In this document: piece after piece, positions 43,424 through 52,800 of the stretch
Layout of the letters: the number at the start of each line of letters is the position of its first letter
Position numbering within the stretch: the stretch's first letter is position 1
From: Natronosalvus halobius
GTDB taxonomy: Archaea > Halobacteriota > Halobacteria > Halobacteriales > Natrialbaceae
Direction: 5' to 3'
DNA length: 64,000 nucleotides
Assembly: GCF_024138145.1 (NCBI RefSeq)
Contig: NZ_CP099997.1
Location: 1,178,001-1,242,000 of the forward strand
Notes under the pieces: generated by a model
Databases searched by the model: none
Told to the model about the DNA's origin: nothing
Seen by the model: only the letters and a program-made list of their open reading frames with translations
Program-made: the position numbers and the translations under genes

Positions 43424-44062
43424 GTGTCCCGCCACGCGGCCACCGTCACCGTCGATCGAACCGGGTCCGACAGCCTCGCTGCCAGCGCCAGCTCGCTCGA
43501 GGCGAGCCACCCGTTCGAGATCCGACTCGAGAGCGAGGGTGGGCCGGCACACGTTCACTGCCGGCTGACCGGCGAGCTAGCGGGCGCCGCATCGATCGAG
43601 GCGTTGAACGCGGGCAATGGGAACGCTCGAGACGGAAACCACTACGTCGACCCCGATCGACCAACCCCCATCCTGGTCGACTTCGATCCGGTGGCACTCG
43701 AGGCGCCCCTCGAGGGATCGATCGTCCTCTCGACGGGGTACGGCGCGACCGAAACGACGCTCGCGGTGACGCTGCTCCCGACCACCCGTCCGGTCGACGT
43801 CGACCAGACGCTCGGCGAACCCGCTCGAGAAGAGCCGGAGCCGACGACGTTCGAGCGCGGCGTCGAACAGCTTCGAGCCGTGAGCGGGCTCGAGCCCGGT
43901 ACCCTCGGCGTCCTCGCTCTCGCAGTTCTCGCGATCGCCATCGCCTGGTCGACGGCTGCCGTGGTCGGCGGAACTGTCGCGTACGCCAGCGTGTTGATCG
44001 TCTCGATCGGCGTCGTCGTCGCGGTCGCCCTGCTGGTCGGACGGCTCGAGCCGCCGGGGTAG
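43424..44062 (+). CDS. Haloarchaeal protein with C-terminal membrane hairpin
   Basis: 212 residues from a GTG start. The N-terminal 140 residues are a beta-rich domain (HPFEIRLESEGGPAHVHCRL, ILVDFDPVALEAPLEGSIVLSTGYG). Two membrane helices end the protein (VLALAVLAIAIAWSTAAVVGG and ASVLIVSIGVVVAVALLVG). It follows the Trm112 gene after 9 bases. I know this pattern as a haloarchaeal family of unknown function (possibly DUF7524). No enzymatic motif. Confidence 0.75.
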   Translation: MSRHAATVTVDRTGSDSLAASASSLEASHPFEIRLESEGGPAHVHCRLTGELAGAASIEALNAGNGNARDGNHYVDPDRPTPILVDFDPVALEAPLEGSIVLSTGYGATETTLAVTLLPTTRPVDVDQTLGEPAREEPEPTTFERGVEQLRAVSGLEPGTLGVLALAVLAIAIAWSTAAVVGGTVAYASVLIVSIGVVVAVALLVGRLEPPG

Positions 44063-44140
44063 GAGGAAGGGAGTAGGGCCGCCGACGGCGAACGCACCGA
44101 CAGCGAAGTCGATAAACCGCTGCCATCCTAACGACCGAGT

Positions 44141-45016
44141 ATGCAAGCGCTGGTCATCGTGGCACACGGATCGCATCTGAATCCGGACTCCGCACAGCCG
44201 ACGTACGACCACGCGGATACGATCCGGAAGACGGGCGCCTTCGACGAGGTTCGAGAGGGATTCTGGAAGGAAGAACCCCACTTTCGAGAGGTGATACGGA
44301 CCGTAGAATCCGACGAGGTGTTCGTCGTCCCCCTGTTCATCAGCGAGGGGTACTTCACCGAACAGGTGATCCCGCGAGAACTCCGCCTCGAGGGCTGGGA
44401 CCCCGACCTGTGGGAGTCGGACGGCACCGACGCCACCGAAGTCACGCTCGAGGTCGGCGACGCCGAGAAAATCGTTCACTACTGCGGCCCCGTCGGGACC
44501 CACGACGCGATGACTGACGTGATCGTCAAGCGCGCCGAGACGGTGACCGACGACCCCGAGGTCGGCCCCGGGTTCGGGCTCGCGGTGGTCGGCCACGGGA
44601 CCGAGCGAAACGAGAACTCCGCGAAAGCCATCGAACACCACACCGAGCGCATCCGTGAGATGAATCGCTTCGACGAAGTACGGGCACTCTACATGGACGA
44701 AGAGCCGGAAGTCGACGACGTCACCGATTACTTCGAGAGCGAGGACGTCGTCGTCGTCCCCCTGTTCGTCGCCGACGGTTTCCACACCCAGGAGGACATC
44801 CCGGAGGACATGGGGCTCACCGACGATTACCGAACGGGCTGGGACGTGCCTGGAACCGTCGACGGCCAGCGCATCTGGTACGCCGGAGCGGTCGGTACCG
44901 AACCGTTGATGGCCGACGTGATCCTGGAGCGGGCGGTCGACGCCGGCGCCGACGTCGGCGATGCGCTCGAGCAAGTCGAGTCCTGGACGCGCGAGACGCC
45001 GGCGGCGGGTGACTGA
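44141..45016 (+). CDS. cbiX: Sirohydrochlorin cobaltochelatase CbiX (two-domain)
   Basis: Inserts Co(II) into sirohydrochlorin in anaerobic cobalamin synthesis. 291 residues with two CbiX-type halves; the first begins VIVAHGSHLNPDSAQPTYDHAD with His9, the second GLAVVGHGTERNENSAKAIEHH. FVVPLFISEGYFTEQ and VVVPLFVADGFHTQED are the paired second motifs. Next gene overlaps its stop. With the adenosyltransferase gene at 3705, the window holds both an early and a late step of B12 metabolism. Confidence 0.93.
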   Translation: MQALVIVAHGSHLNPDSAQPTYDHADTIRKTGAFDEVREGFWKEEPHFREVIRTVESDEVFVVPLFISEGYFTEQVIPRELRLEGWDPDLWESDGTDATEVTLEVGDAEKIVHYCGPVGTHDAMTDVIVKRAETVTDDPEVGPGFGLAVVGHGTERNENSAKAIEHHTERIREMNRFDEVRALYMDEEPEVDDVTDYFESEDVVVVPLFVADGFHTQEDIPEDMGLTDDYRTGWDVPGTVDGQRIWYAGAVGTEPLMADVILERAVDAGADVGDALEQVESWTRETPAAGD

Positions 45017-46295
45017 CGTGGAGCGAAATGCCGCTGACGTGGACGAGTCGGATCGACGAGTCGCCGACGTGGTGCTCGAAGCGCTCCTGGAGACAGTACT
45101 CGAGACTGACGAGGACGACCAACCGGTGATCGACTTCGACGGACTTGTCGCGGAGCGACTCGCGGACGGTTCGACACACCGACTCGAGACTCCGACCGCG
45201 ACCGTCGAAATCGAGGCGTCGACCGTAGCCGACGCGACGGAGCGATCGATGGACGAGTTGCGCCAGTCGCTCGATCCGATCGCCCCCTACGTCACGAACT
45301 GGTACGTCTGGGATCAGACGGTCGGCGGCCGCGAAACCGCCCGGCGCGCGTTCTTGCGGTGGTGTGAAGGGGCGCCGCTGGATGACCCGGACGTCGAGAC
45401 AGTAGCGACGAAAACGGAAGCGACCGGCGTTATCGAGCGATACGACGCCCTCGAGTCGGGCGTCGTCCGTCACTGGGGCGAACTCGAGATCACGACCCAC
45501 CTCGCGGCGGAAAACGGCGACCGCACAGGCCACGCCGGCACCGATCCCCGCGCAGGCACCGACACCGACCACAGCACCGGCGAACGCGTCTACGAGATCC
45601 GCCACGTCCAGGACGCCGACGTCACCGACGAGACGCTCGAAGAGTACGACGACCCTCGCGACGCCCGCGACATCGTCACCTACGACGAGGAAGGACGGTA
45701 CCGACCGCTGAAAACGGCTCCAACGCTTGTGGTGGGGTGGCGCTTCGCCGGCCTGTCGGGTGACGATCTGGTCGAAACCGTTCGCACGATATACCCGGCC
45801 ACGGTCGCCAACTGGCACCGCGAGCAACGCGGCGACATCGACATCGACCACTGGCTCGAGACGGCCGAGCGCCAGACCGGCATCTACGACGTGGTCGACG
45901 AACTCCCGCGGGATGCCCTCGAGTGGCTGACCGAAGCCTGCTGCGTCGACTCCCAGTGTCTCAAACGCCGCGAGTGGGAGTACGCGGCCGACGATCCGAT
46001 CGACACCGATCCCGGCGACGGCGTCTTCCCCTGCCGAGAGCCCTGCTCGCTCGTCGTCGCCGCGGCCCGGAAGTGGGCCATTCTCGAGAGCGAGGAGGAG
46101 AAGACGTGGGAACTCGAGTTGACGACCAGCGAGATGAACCAGCTGGCCGAAATCGTCGACGCCGTCGCGGGCGGACGAGTCGACGAGATCCGCGAGGCGG
46201 ACGTCTACGACGGGGCGAACCGCTACCGGGCGCGATACCTCCGTGCGAAGCGAATGGGCGACGGCTCGCTCGGCGAGGAAACGACCGATCCCTAG
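45009..46295 (+). CDS. DR2241-family iron-sulfur protein
   Basis: About 428 residues. GTG at 45009 overlaps the cbiX stop by 8 bases; another GTG is at 45018. C-terminal cysteines in EACCVDSQC and FPCREPCSL form a probable 4Fe-4S site, followed by the SLVVAAARKWAI motif. Upstream part carries FLRWCEGAPLDD, and a Gly-Thr-Asp-rich insert (TGHAGTDPRAGTDTD). In haloarchaea and Deinococcus this family lies next to CbiX, so it likely works in cobalamin or sirohydrochlorin chemistry; direct evidence for a reaction is lacking. Confidence 0.82.
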   Translation: MTDVERNAADVDESDRRVADVVLEALLETVLETDEDDQPVIDFDGLVAERLADGSTHRLETPTATVEIEASTVADATERSMDELRQSLDPIAPYVTNWYVWDQTVGGRETARRAFLRWCEGAPLDDPDVETVATKTEATGVIERYDALESGVVRHWGELEITTHLAAENGDRTGHAGTDPRAGTDTDHSTGERVYEIRHVQDADVTDETLEEYDDPRDARDIVTYDEEGRYRPLKTAPTLVVGWRFAGLSGDDLVETVRTIYPATVANWHREQRGDIDIDHWLETAERQTGIYDVVDELPRDALEWLTEACCVDSQCLKRREWEYAADDPIDTDPGDGVFPCREPCSLVVAAARKWAILESEEEKTWELELTTSEMNQLAEIVDAVAGGRVDEIREADVYDGANRYRARYLRAKRMGDGSLGEETTDP

Positions 46296-46454
46296 AGGGT
46301 CGAAGATCACCCCGAAGTCCGAGCGCCGCTCCCTCGAGTGGTGAGCGCCGACCCCCTCGGATTTCGAGCGCCGCTTCTTCTCTGTCCCCCGAGGCGAGGG
46401 CCTCTTGCATACGCCGCACACAGCGTTTTCCCCGCTCACGTGGTAATCCATAGC

Positions 46455-46811
46455 ATGCTCGTCCAGCTCGAGCAGTACAAACACGAGGAGGTCCAGTTCG
46501 ATGACAACCGAACGACCGGCGAATCCCAGACCGCGGACTCGATCGAACGGGAGTCAGAGGAGTACTTCGGCGAAGACATCGAGGAATTCGACGTCGAAAC
46601 CTGGGAAACCGTCGAGTACGAGGGAGATCCTATCCAGCGTCGCGACGTCACGATCGACGGCGTCACCGCCGTTTCCGTCCCCCAGCGATCGAACAAAGAC
46701 GACGATTCGGCACTTCCTGGGAAGACCATCCAGGTCAGACTCGAGGGGGGCATCGAAACGTTCGAGCAGGCGGAGATCGTCGAAGTGCAGGACGAAAACC
46801 CGAACGAGTGA
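46455..46811 (+). CDS. Small acidic haloarchaeal protein
   Basis: 118 residues: LVQLEQYKHEEVQFDDNRTTGE and DSIERESEEYFGEDIEEFDVETWETVEYEG, then VTIDGVTAVSVPQRSNKDDDSALPG and a strand-rich end. It has no membrane segment or known motif. Codon use and acidic content fit a real gene. Stop codon is followed at once by a (ggtgagc)4 repeat. The spacer before it, 46296-46454, holds nothing else recognisable. Confidence 0.68.
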   Translation: MLVQLEQYKHEEVQFDDNRTTGESQTADSIERESEEYFGEDIEEFDVETWETVEYEGDPIQRRDVTIDGVTAVSVPQRSNKDDDSALPGKTIQVRLEGGIETFEQAEIVEVQDENPNE

Positions 46812-46813
46812 GT

Positions 46814-46841
46814 GGTGAGCGGTGAGCGGTGAGCGGTGAGC
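46814..46841. repeat. (ggtgagc)4 heptamer repeat after a stop codon
   Basis: Four perfect copies of the heptamer ggtgagc, 28 nt in total, lie two bases after the stop of the small acidic gene. Confidence 0.92.
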
Positions 46842-46927
46842 GGTGCCCACGTCGAGTGATCGATGATCGGTGAGCGAGGGATCTCGACAGCTGAGGAATC
46901 AGGCTGCCCTCTGAAGGCCGACACCTC

Positions 46928-48013
46928 TCAGAACAGATTCTCGAGTTCGTCGTTCGCGAAGGCGTCAGCCGGGTCGCCGGCCGCTTTCTCGTCTTCGGCG
47001 CGCTGGGCCGCACGCGCACGGTCGAGGAACTCCTGAATACGGTCGGAGCGTTCGACACCGCCCAGCAGGACCAGCGCGGCGATCCGATCGCTATCGAGGG
47101 GGAAGTCCCCACCTCGAACCTGCATGCTCTCGGTCTCGTCCTCGAGCCAGCGCCGCGCCTTCTCGACGCCTTTGCGCGGAATCGTCTCCGGCTTCCCCGC
47201 GATGACCAGTAACGCCGCGTCGCCGACCCGCGCCTCCGGCAAACTCGTCCCGGTGAGCAACGCCTGCCGGGAAACGCTCATCACGCTTCGAATGTTCTGG
47301 GTGCTGTCGTCGCTCGACGGCGCGCTCGCGTACCCCAGTGCGGCAATCCCGCCCTGACGAAGCGTGTTGATGACCTCACTCGAGTCGACGACGCTCTCGC
47401 CGACGCCCTCGACGGCCTCGCCTGACGCGAAGAGCAGGCCGAATCGCTGGGCGATATTCTGGTTAATCGTGTCGAACCCGCTCTCGACGCTCTCGCCCTG
47501 GCTGTGCCAGGCGTCGTTGTCGACGAGAATCGTCGCGTCGGCCTCGCGAACGATCGTCTTCAGCGATCGACCCGCGTTCGCCTGGTACAGCGACCCCTCG
47601 TTCCGTCCGGGGAGGATGCCGAGCGCGTACACCGGGATGTCGTAGACCTGCTGGAGGTGGTGGACGAGAACCGGTGCGCCACCGCTCCCGGTGCCGCCAC
47701 CGAGACCGGCCACGACGAAGATTGCCTCGGACCTGGAGGTGACGTGACCGTCGAGGTCGCCGAGCACCTCCTGGACGTCCGACTGCATGATCTCCGCGCC
47801 GAGTTCGTTGTCGCCGCCGACGCCGTGCCCGTTCACCCGGTCGGCGCCGATCAGGTGCGTCTCGACGTGCTCGAGCGACTGAAGGTCCGGGGTCGCGGAG
47901 TTGATGGCGAACGCTCCCTGGACGGCGTCGAAGTCCATTTCAGCGTCGAATTTCGTGAGGCGCTCGACCACCTTCCCGCCGGCCTGGCCGATCCCAATCA
48001 GGGCTACTTTCAT
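46928..48013 (-). CDS. cetZ: CetZ, tubulin/FtsZ-superfamily GTPase
   Basis: Haloarchaeal cytoskeletal GTPase that controls cell shape and motility in the Haloferax family members. 361 residues. N-terminal strand KVALIGIGQAGGKVV, tubulin signature VVAGLGGGTGSGGAPVL near residue 105, and QNIAQRFGLLFASGE. The last 30 residues are a charged tail (AEDEKAAGDPADAFANDELENLF). Start is ATG 48013; the longer frame to 48118 is not conserved. Shares a promoter region with the divergent gene at 48102. Which CetZ subtype it is cannot be stated from sequence alone. Confidence 0.93.
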   Translation of the reverse strand: MKVALIGIGQAGGKVVERLTKFDAEMDFDAVQGAFAINSATPDLQSLEHVETHLIGADRVNGHGVGGDNELGAEIMQSDVQEVLGDLDGHVTSRSEAIFVVAGLGGGTGSGGAPVLVHHLQQVYDIPVYALGILPGRNEGSLYQANAGRSLKTIVREADATILVDNDAWHSQGESVESGFDTINQNIAQRFGLLFASGEAVEGVGESVVDSSEVINTLRQGGIAALGYASAPSSDDSTQNIRSVMSVSRQALLTGTSLPEARVGDAALLVIAGKPETIPRKGVEKARRWLEDETESMQVRGGDFPLDSDRIAALVLLGGVERSDRIQEFLDRARAAQRAEDEKAAGDPADAFANDELENLF

Positions 48014-48069
48014 ATGCAGGACTCCGAGGGAATCAAGTTGAACGTTCCGGATCATTTTCACGGTCTGAC

Positions 48070-48080
48070 GTTTATATGTG
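48070..48080. promoter_or_regulatory. Shared TATA element between cetZ and the pilin-like cluster
   Basis: gtttatatgtg reads as tttatatg on the plus strand and catataaa on the minus strand. On the plus strand it lies about 28 bases before ATG 48102; on the minus strand it can serve cetZ with a leader of roughly 30 bases. One AT-rich core thus may drive both directions. Confidence 0.55.
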
Positions 48081-48101
48081 ATGGCGCGGCCAGAGGAGGC
48101 C

Positions 48102-48668
48102 ATGTTCCTGTTTCCCACCGCTCGCCGGGTGATTCGACGGTACTGCGAGAGCCTGCCTCACCCGAGTACGGCTCCACCGACGGACCGTTCGAACCGGCGC
48201 GGGCAAACCGAACCGCTCGCCGCACTCGTAGCCGTGGCCACGGTCTGTCTCGCACTCGGCGTGTACGCGGGTGCACTCTCAGGGATGGGTCAGACGAGCA
48301 GCGATCGGTCCGTTGCAGAACCCACGCTCGAGGCAGTGCACGCGACCATCGCCGCCGACGGCGTCTACGATCCGAACGGGTCGGACGACCCGGTTGGAGA
48401 GATCCCGGCGGATCGACTGCCCATCGACCGAACCGTGACGGTGACGGTGACGACGCTCGAGAAAGGCCACCCAGAAACGCGACGCTGGGCGAGGTACGTC
48501 GACGGTCGGTACGAGCGCGGCTCTGCAACGGGTGACCGTCCGCCCTCAATCGCCTCAACCCCTGAGGGGAAAACAAGTACTGGCGATACCGTGACCCGTC
48601 CGATAGCCGTCCTCGAGCCTTCGGGGAAGGTGTCGAGCGCTACGCTCCACGTGGAGGTCCGGTCGTGA
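48102..48668 (+). CDS. Anchored secretory protein, pilin-like N-terminus (cluster protein 1)
   Basis: 188 residues from ATG 48102. A basic N-terminus and RRGQTEPLAALVAVATVCLALGVYAGAL give a class III-like hydrophobic anchor preceded by a Gly-Gln-Thr-Glu motif. The rest is extracellular-type, Ser/Thr/Asp-rich. In haloarchaea such proteins sit beside the GspE/TadC-type pilus or secretion genes, which are absent here. I believe this is in the DUF7283-7289 series; the number is unchecked. Its stop overlaps the next gene (GTGA). Confidence 0.72.
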   Translation: MFLFPTARRVIRRYCESLPHPSTAPPTDRSNRRGQTEPLAALVAVATVCLALGVYAGALSGMGQTSSDRSVAEPTLEAVHATIAADGVYDPNGSDDPVGEIPADRLPIDRTVTVTVTTLEKGHPETRRWARYVDGRYERGSATGDRPPSIASTPEGKTSTGDTVTRPIAVLEPSGKVSSATLHVEVRS

Positions 48669-49810
48669 CGTCAGTGCTCGGCCTTTTTTCGCCAGTACCT
48701 GACCACGAGTCGTCCACAGCCGATACCGAGACGGCTGCGACCGATACCGAGCCGTCCACGGCCGATAATACCGAGACGACCGCGGCTGATATCAGCACTC
48801 GGTGGCGCTGCATTGGCGACGCCCGAGCCGTCAGTACGGTCCTCGACGTCGCACTCTGTCTCGTGCTGATGAGCGCCGCCGTCGGCGTTCTCGGCATCTA
48901 TCTCGCAGGTGACGAGGACACCGGCCACACCCCCGAAACGGCGACCCACGCGGTCGAACTGCTCGGCTCGACGACGGTCAGCGTCGAATACACACTCGAA
49001 CCGGCCCTCGAGCGCGCCCCCGAGGACGCCTACGACGACCCGGACGACTACACCAGGAGCGACCTCGTGCGCGTAACACACGGCCCGGCCGCCGGCGTTC
49101 TCGCGGACGCCGCACTCGCGAACGTGACGCTCGAGGACGAACCGCTCACGCAGGACGGTCGCCTCTTCGCGACGACGATCGAGGGACCGATCGTCAGTGA
49201 ATTCGCGGTCGTCGACGGTGACGTCGCCGTGGCGGCCCACTGGACGCCCTACGAGGGGGCGCCACTCGAGGGACGAGCGAGCATCGGCCCGACTCCGTCG
49301 CCGACGGCCGACGTGAGTAGCGTCTCGATGACCGTACCCAGCGGCTTCGCGTTCGACCGCTTCGACTCCGCCGATTTCGGTGGAGACGAGGACGACATCG
49401 AGAGCGAGGACGGGGGCGAGGGTGAGAACAAGGATAGGAGCGAGGGCGAGGATCCGGACAGAGAGACATACCACCCAATCGCAACCAGCGTTTCCACGGC
49501 GATCGTCGAGGGATACTTCCCGCCGGAACAGACGTCGCTCGTGCTCGAGCGCGGCGGCCTCGGCCGGGACCGTACCGTCTATCGATACCAACGGTTCGCG
49601 ACTGTCCTGGACGGTGTCGATCCTGCGGATCTCGAGACCCCACTCGAACAGTCCAATAGCGACGCACAGGCGGCGAACGCACACCTCGTCGACGCCCTCG
49701 CTCGGTCGATGGCTGCCGACATGGAAGCCCGGTTCGATACGCCTGAAGAAGCCGCGGAGGCAGTCACGGTCGAGGACGTCACCATCGTCGTACGGGTGTG
49801 GGATACGTGA
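48665..49810 (+). CDS. Anchored secretory protein (cluster protein 2)
   Basis: 381 residues; GTG start overlaps the upstream stop by 4 bases. One hydrophobic helix near residue 60 (VSTVLDVALCLVLMSAAVGVLGIYLAG) after an acidic Thr-rich N-terminus, then a large outside domain rich in beta strands (TVSVEYTLEPALERAP, SMTVPSGFAFDRF). An acidic repeat (EDGGEGENKDRSEG) interrupts it. The RAVSTVLDVAL stretch before the helix is typical of haloarchaeal pilin-like proteins. Part of a three-gene coupled set. Confidence 0.72.
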   Translation: MTSVLGLFSPVPDHESSTADTETAATDTEPSTADNTETTAADISTRWRCIGDARAVSTVLDVALCLVLMSAAVGVLGIYLAGDEDTGHTPETATHAVELLGSTTVSVEYTLEPALERAPEDAYDDPDDYTRSDLVRVTHGPAAGVLADAALANVTLEDEPLTQDGRLFATTIEGPIVSEFAVVDGDVAVAAHWTPYEGAPLEGRASIGPTPSPTADVSSVSMTVPSGFAFDRFDSADFGGDEDDIESEDGGEGENKDRSEGEDPDRETYHPIATSVSTAIVEGYFPPEQTSLVLERGGLGRDRTVYRYQRFATVLDGVDPADLETPLEQSNSDAQAANAHLVDALARSMAADMEARFDTPEEAAEAVTVEDVTIVVRVWDT

Positions 49811-52800
49811 CCCGAACGCCCACCATCTCGCTCGCGGACGACGATCGTGGGCGCGTCCCGTTTGCGCTCATCGGCGTATTGCTGCTCGTCAGCAGTATCA
49901 CCCTCGTGGGCGCACTCCAGTCGCGACCGACCCCCAAAACCGACGTCGATCCCGCCGTCGCGATGGACCGAACGACCGCTGCGACGCAAACGGCCATCCG
50001 CCACGCGGTCCTGGACGCGACCGATCAGGTCGCCAGCGAGCCGATTATCGAACCCGCGAACACCCCCTACGGAGACCTCGTCAACGCCAGTAGCGACCGC
50101 GAGATTCTCGAGAACTACCTCGCCCTTCGAATCTACCTGAACGTACAGACGAACCTCGCGGGCGCTGGACAGAACGTCCGCGGAACAACCACGACCGTTT
50201 CCGTCCTGCCCGCGAACGACCTCGAGTCGCTCGAACGTGGGATGGACCGGGTGACGGTCTCGGCGGACGAGACTGGCCGACTCGACGTGACGATAGACGG
50301 CGTCCGAACGACCGTCGAACGTGACGGCGAGGTCATCGCGAGCCGCGCCGAACCCGTAGCGGTCTCCGTGCCAACGCCGCTATTCGAACTCCAGCGTCGG
50401 ACGGCTGCCTACGAAACCGCACTCAACACCGGTGCGCTCGAAGGATCGGGCTTCGGTCGGCAATTTAGTGGGCGGCTATATCCGCTCGCGTGGGCCCGCG
50501 GCTACGCCCAGTACGCCGGGATGCCAGTCTCGGAAGTGATCGCCAATCGCCACGTCGAGGTGACGGCGAACAGCGCCGCCTACGCGACCCAGCGCGGTGT
50601 CTTCGGTACCCAGGATGTCGATGGCGGTGATGCCATGCGCCAGGCCTGGCTCTGTCTCGCGGCCAAAGACGGCGACGACCTCTACGGCGGCTACAACGAC
50701 GGCGAATCGCCGAGCATCGACAGCCAGGACGTGTGTGACTCCCTCCAGTACGTCTACGGCGATCAGGTCGGCGGCAACCCGCCCGAGGCGCCGTCACTGC
50801 AGGACCTCTCCGGTCACGCACCCGGGATGGACGAAGAACAGACGATCGCGGTCAGCGAGAGCGCGTACATGCCGCTTCGACACATGTTCGACGAGAAAAA
50901 CGAGCACTCGATTCCGGCGGCATTCGATCGAGTCTATACCGTCGACGCCGCCTCGAGCGTTACGGTCGACGAAACCCACACGCGAGCAGAACCCGCCCCG
51001 CCCGACGAAGGCGCACACTGGGAGCGTCTGGATCGCTCGCCGAGAACGTACCGTAACACGACGGTAACCGACGTCACCGTCCGCGACCCTGGCCGGGCGA
51101 GTGCCTATTACACCTACGACGCCACCGTCGTCAATGGCTTCGAACGGACCGCGTCCTGGAACGACACCCGGACGAACGAGACCGAACGGATCGAGACGAA
51201 CGCGACCGCGAGGAGTACGTTCGACGTGCGCGTTCGTCTGTACGAAGCCGATCACAGCCCGGACTCGAGGGTCAAGGCCCGCACCGAGTACGGCGTTCAC
51301 CGAAAGTACGGTGGGACCGGCGTCTACTCGAGCGACTTCAGCGACGTCCCAGACAGGGCCGCGAACGCGTTCGTCGGCTCACGCACCGAGGCCGGTTTCG
51401 AGAGGCTTGTTTCGGACGCCGCCGTCGAAGCCCACTCCGGAGCCGACCTCGAGCGTTCCCTCGAAATCCCGTCGCGAAAACGACTCGACGCCGACTACGA
51501 GTACGGCGTCCTGGAGGCCGATGTGATCGAGGATCTCACCGCGATTCAGGCCGACATCGAGAGTCTCGAGGTGACCTTCGAACGGGCGGACATGATCAAA
51601 GAACCTGGCGAGGACGGGCCCGTCGAAGATTTGGTCGCAAAAGTCGAGGCCGAACGGGACGCCTCTATCGACCGACGGGGTCCGTACGTCGACCCGGCGG
51701 AAAAGGCGATGTACGAGGCTCGTCTCGCGTACTTCGAACTTCTGCTCTCTGACCTGGAGGCCGTTGCCGAAACGCACGACGACGTGATGGCGGGCCTGGA
51801 CGACGAGCTCGAGGAGGCGAATTCGGGGCTCGGAGATGCGACGGCGTATATGCAAGAGGCGATGAGCACGTCGGAACCGGATCCGGAGCCGATCCAGGAG
51901 GTTCCGTTGCTCGAGGGGGTGAGCTATCGGGTGTCGGGGTCGCCGTCGTATCTGGTGACGGAGAACGTGACGGCCGAGCGGGTACCGGCGGTCGGGAACG
52001 ATTCGGAATTTGCGCCGATGGCGACGCGAAATGCGAACTACTTCTCGATTCCGTACGATTCGGTGATGACGGGTATTTTGTCGAAAATTCCGAGGTTGGA
52101 TCTTGGAGAGGAAGAGCAGCGGGTGCCGATGCGGACGGCGGGCGAGACGTTGCGGGCAGCGAAGTTGGCGGAGGCGGTGGGAGCTGACCTGGATGGAGAG
52201 ATATCACAGATAGAGGACCAGATTAACCAAGAGATCACCACGTTATCTACGGAAATAGCCAATGACATTAATTCTGAATTATTTGGAGAGAAAGAAGTCA
52301 ACATTTGGGATAGCATTGAGTCTACGATTAAGCAGAAAAAGACAGTTGATATGGCCGCAATTGAGTTAGGTGAAGGAAATCTCACAGAGTCGATCACTGA
52401 ACAGATTGCCGACGATCTTGCTGAGGAGTACCCAAGTGAATTCAGTGGGAGGGAAGGAGCGTGGAAAGCAAAAGTTACTGCTGTTTCTCGCCCAATTATC
52501 TCCGAAAAAATTGCAGGCCAGAGTGTTTCGTTTGGTTCTGGTTTAGAAGAAATTGATGCCGAGATACGGGCAGAGGTTGAGCAGATAACCGACGAGGTAA
52601 TCAAACAACGATTAGAAAACGCTGAAATAGTCAATGAAGAGGGGGAGATTGTCATTGATGAGGAAGAGGAGTGGTTGCAGGGCGATGCACCAAAACGTGT
52701 TCCCGCTGGCATTCCGATCACACCTGTACCTGGATACTGGGTCGCAACAGCAAACGTCTGGAACGTAAACGTAGCGTCGAAATATGCTAGATTTGAAGTC

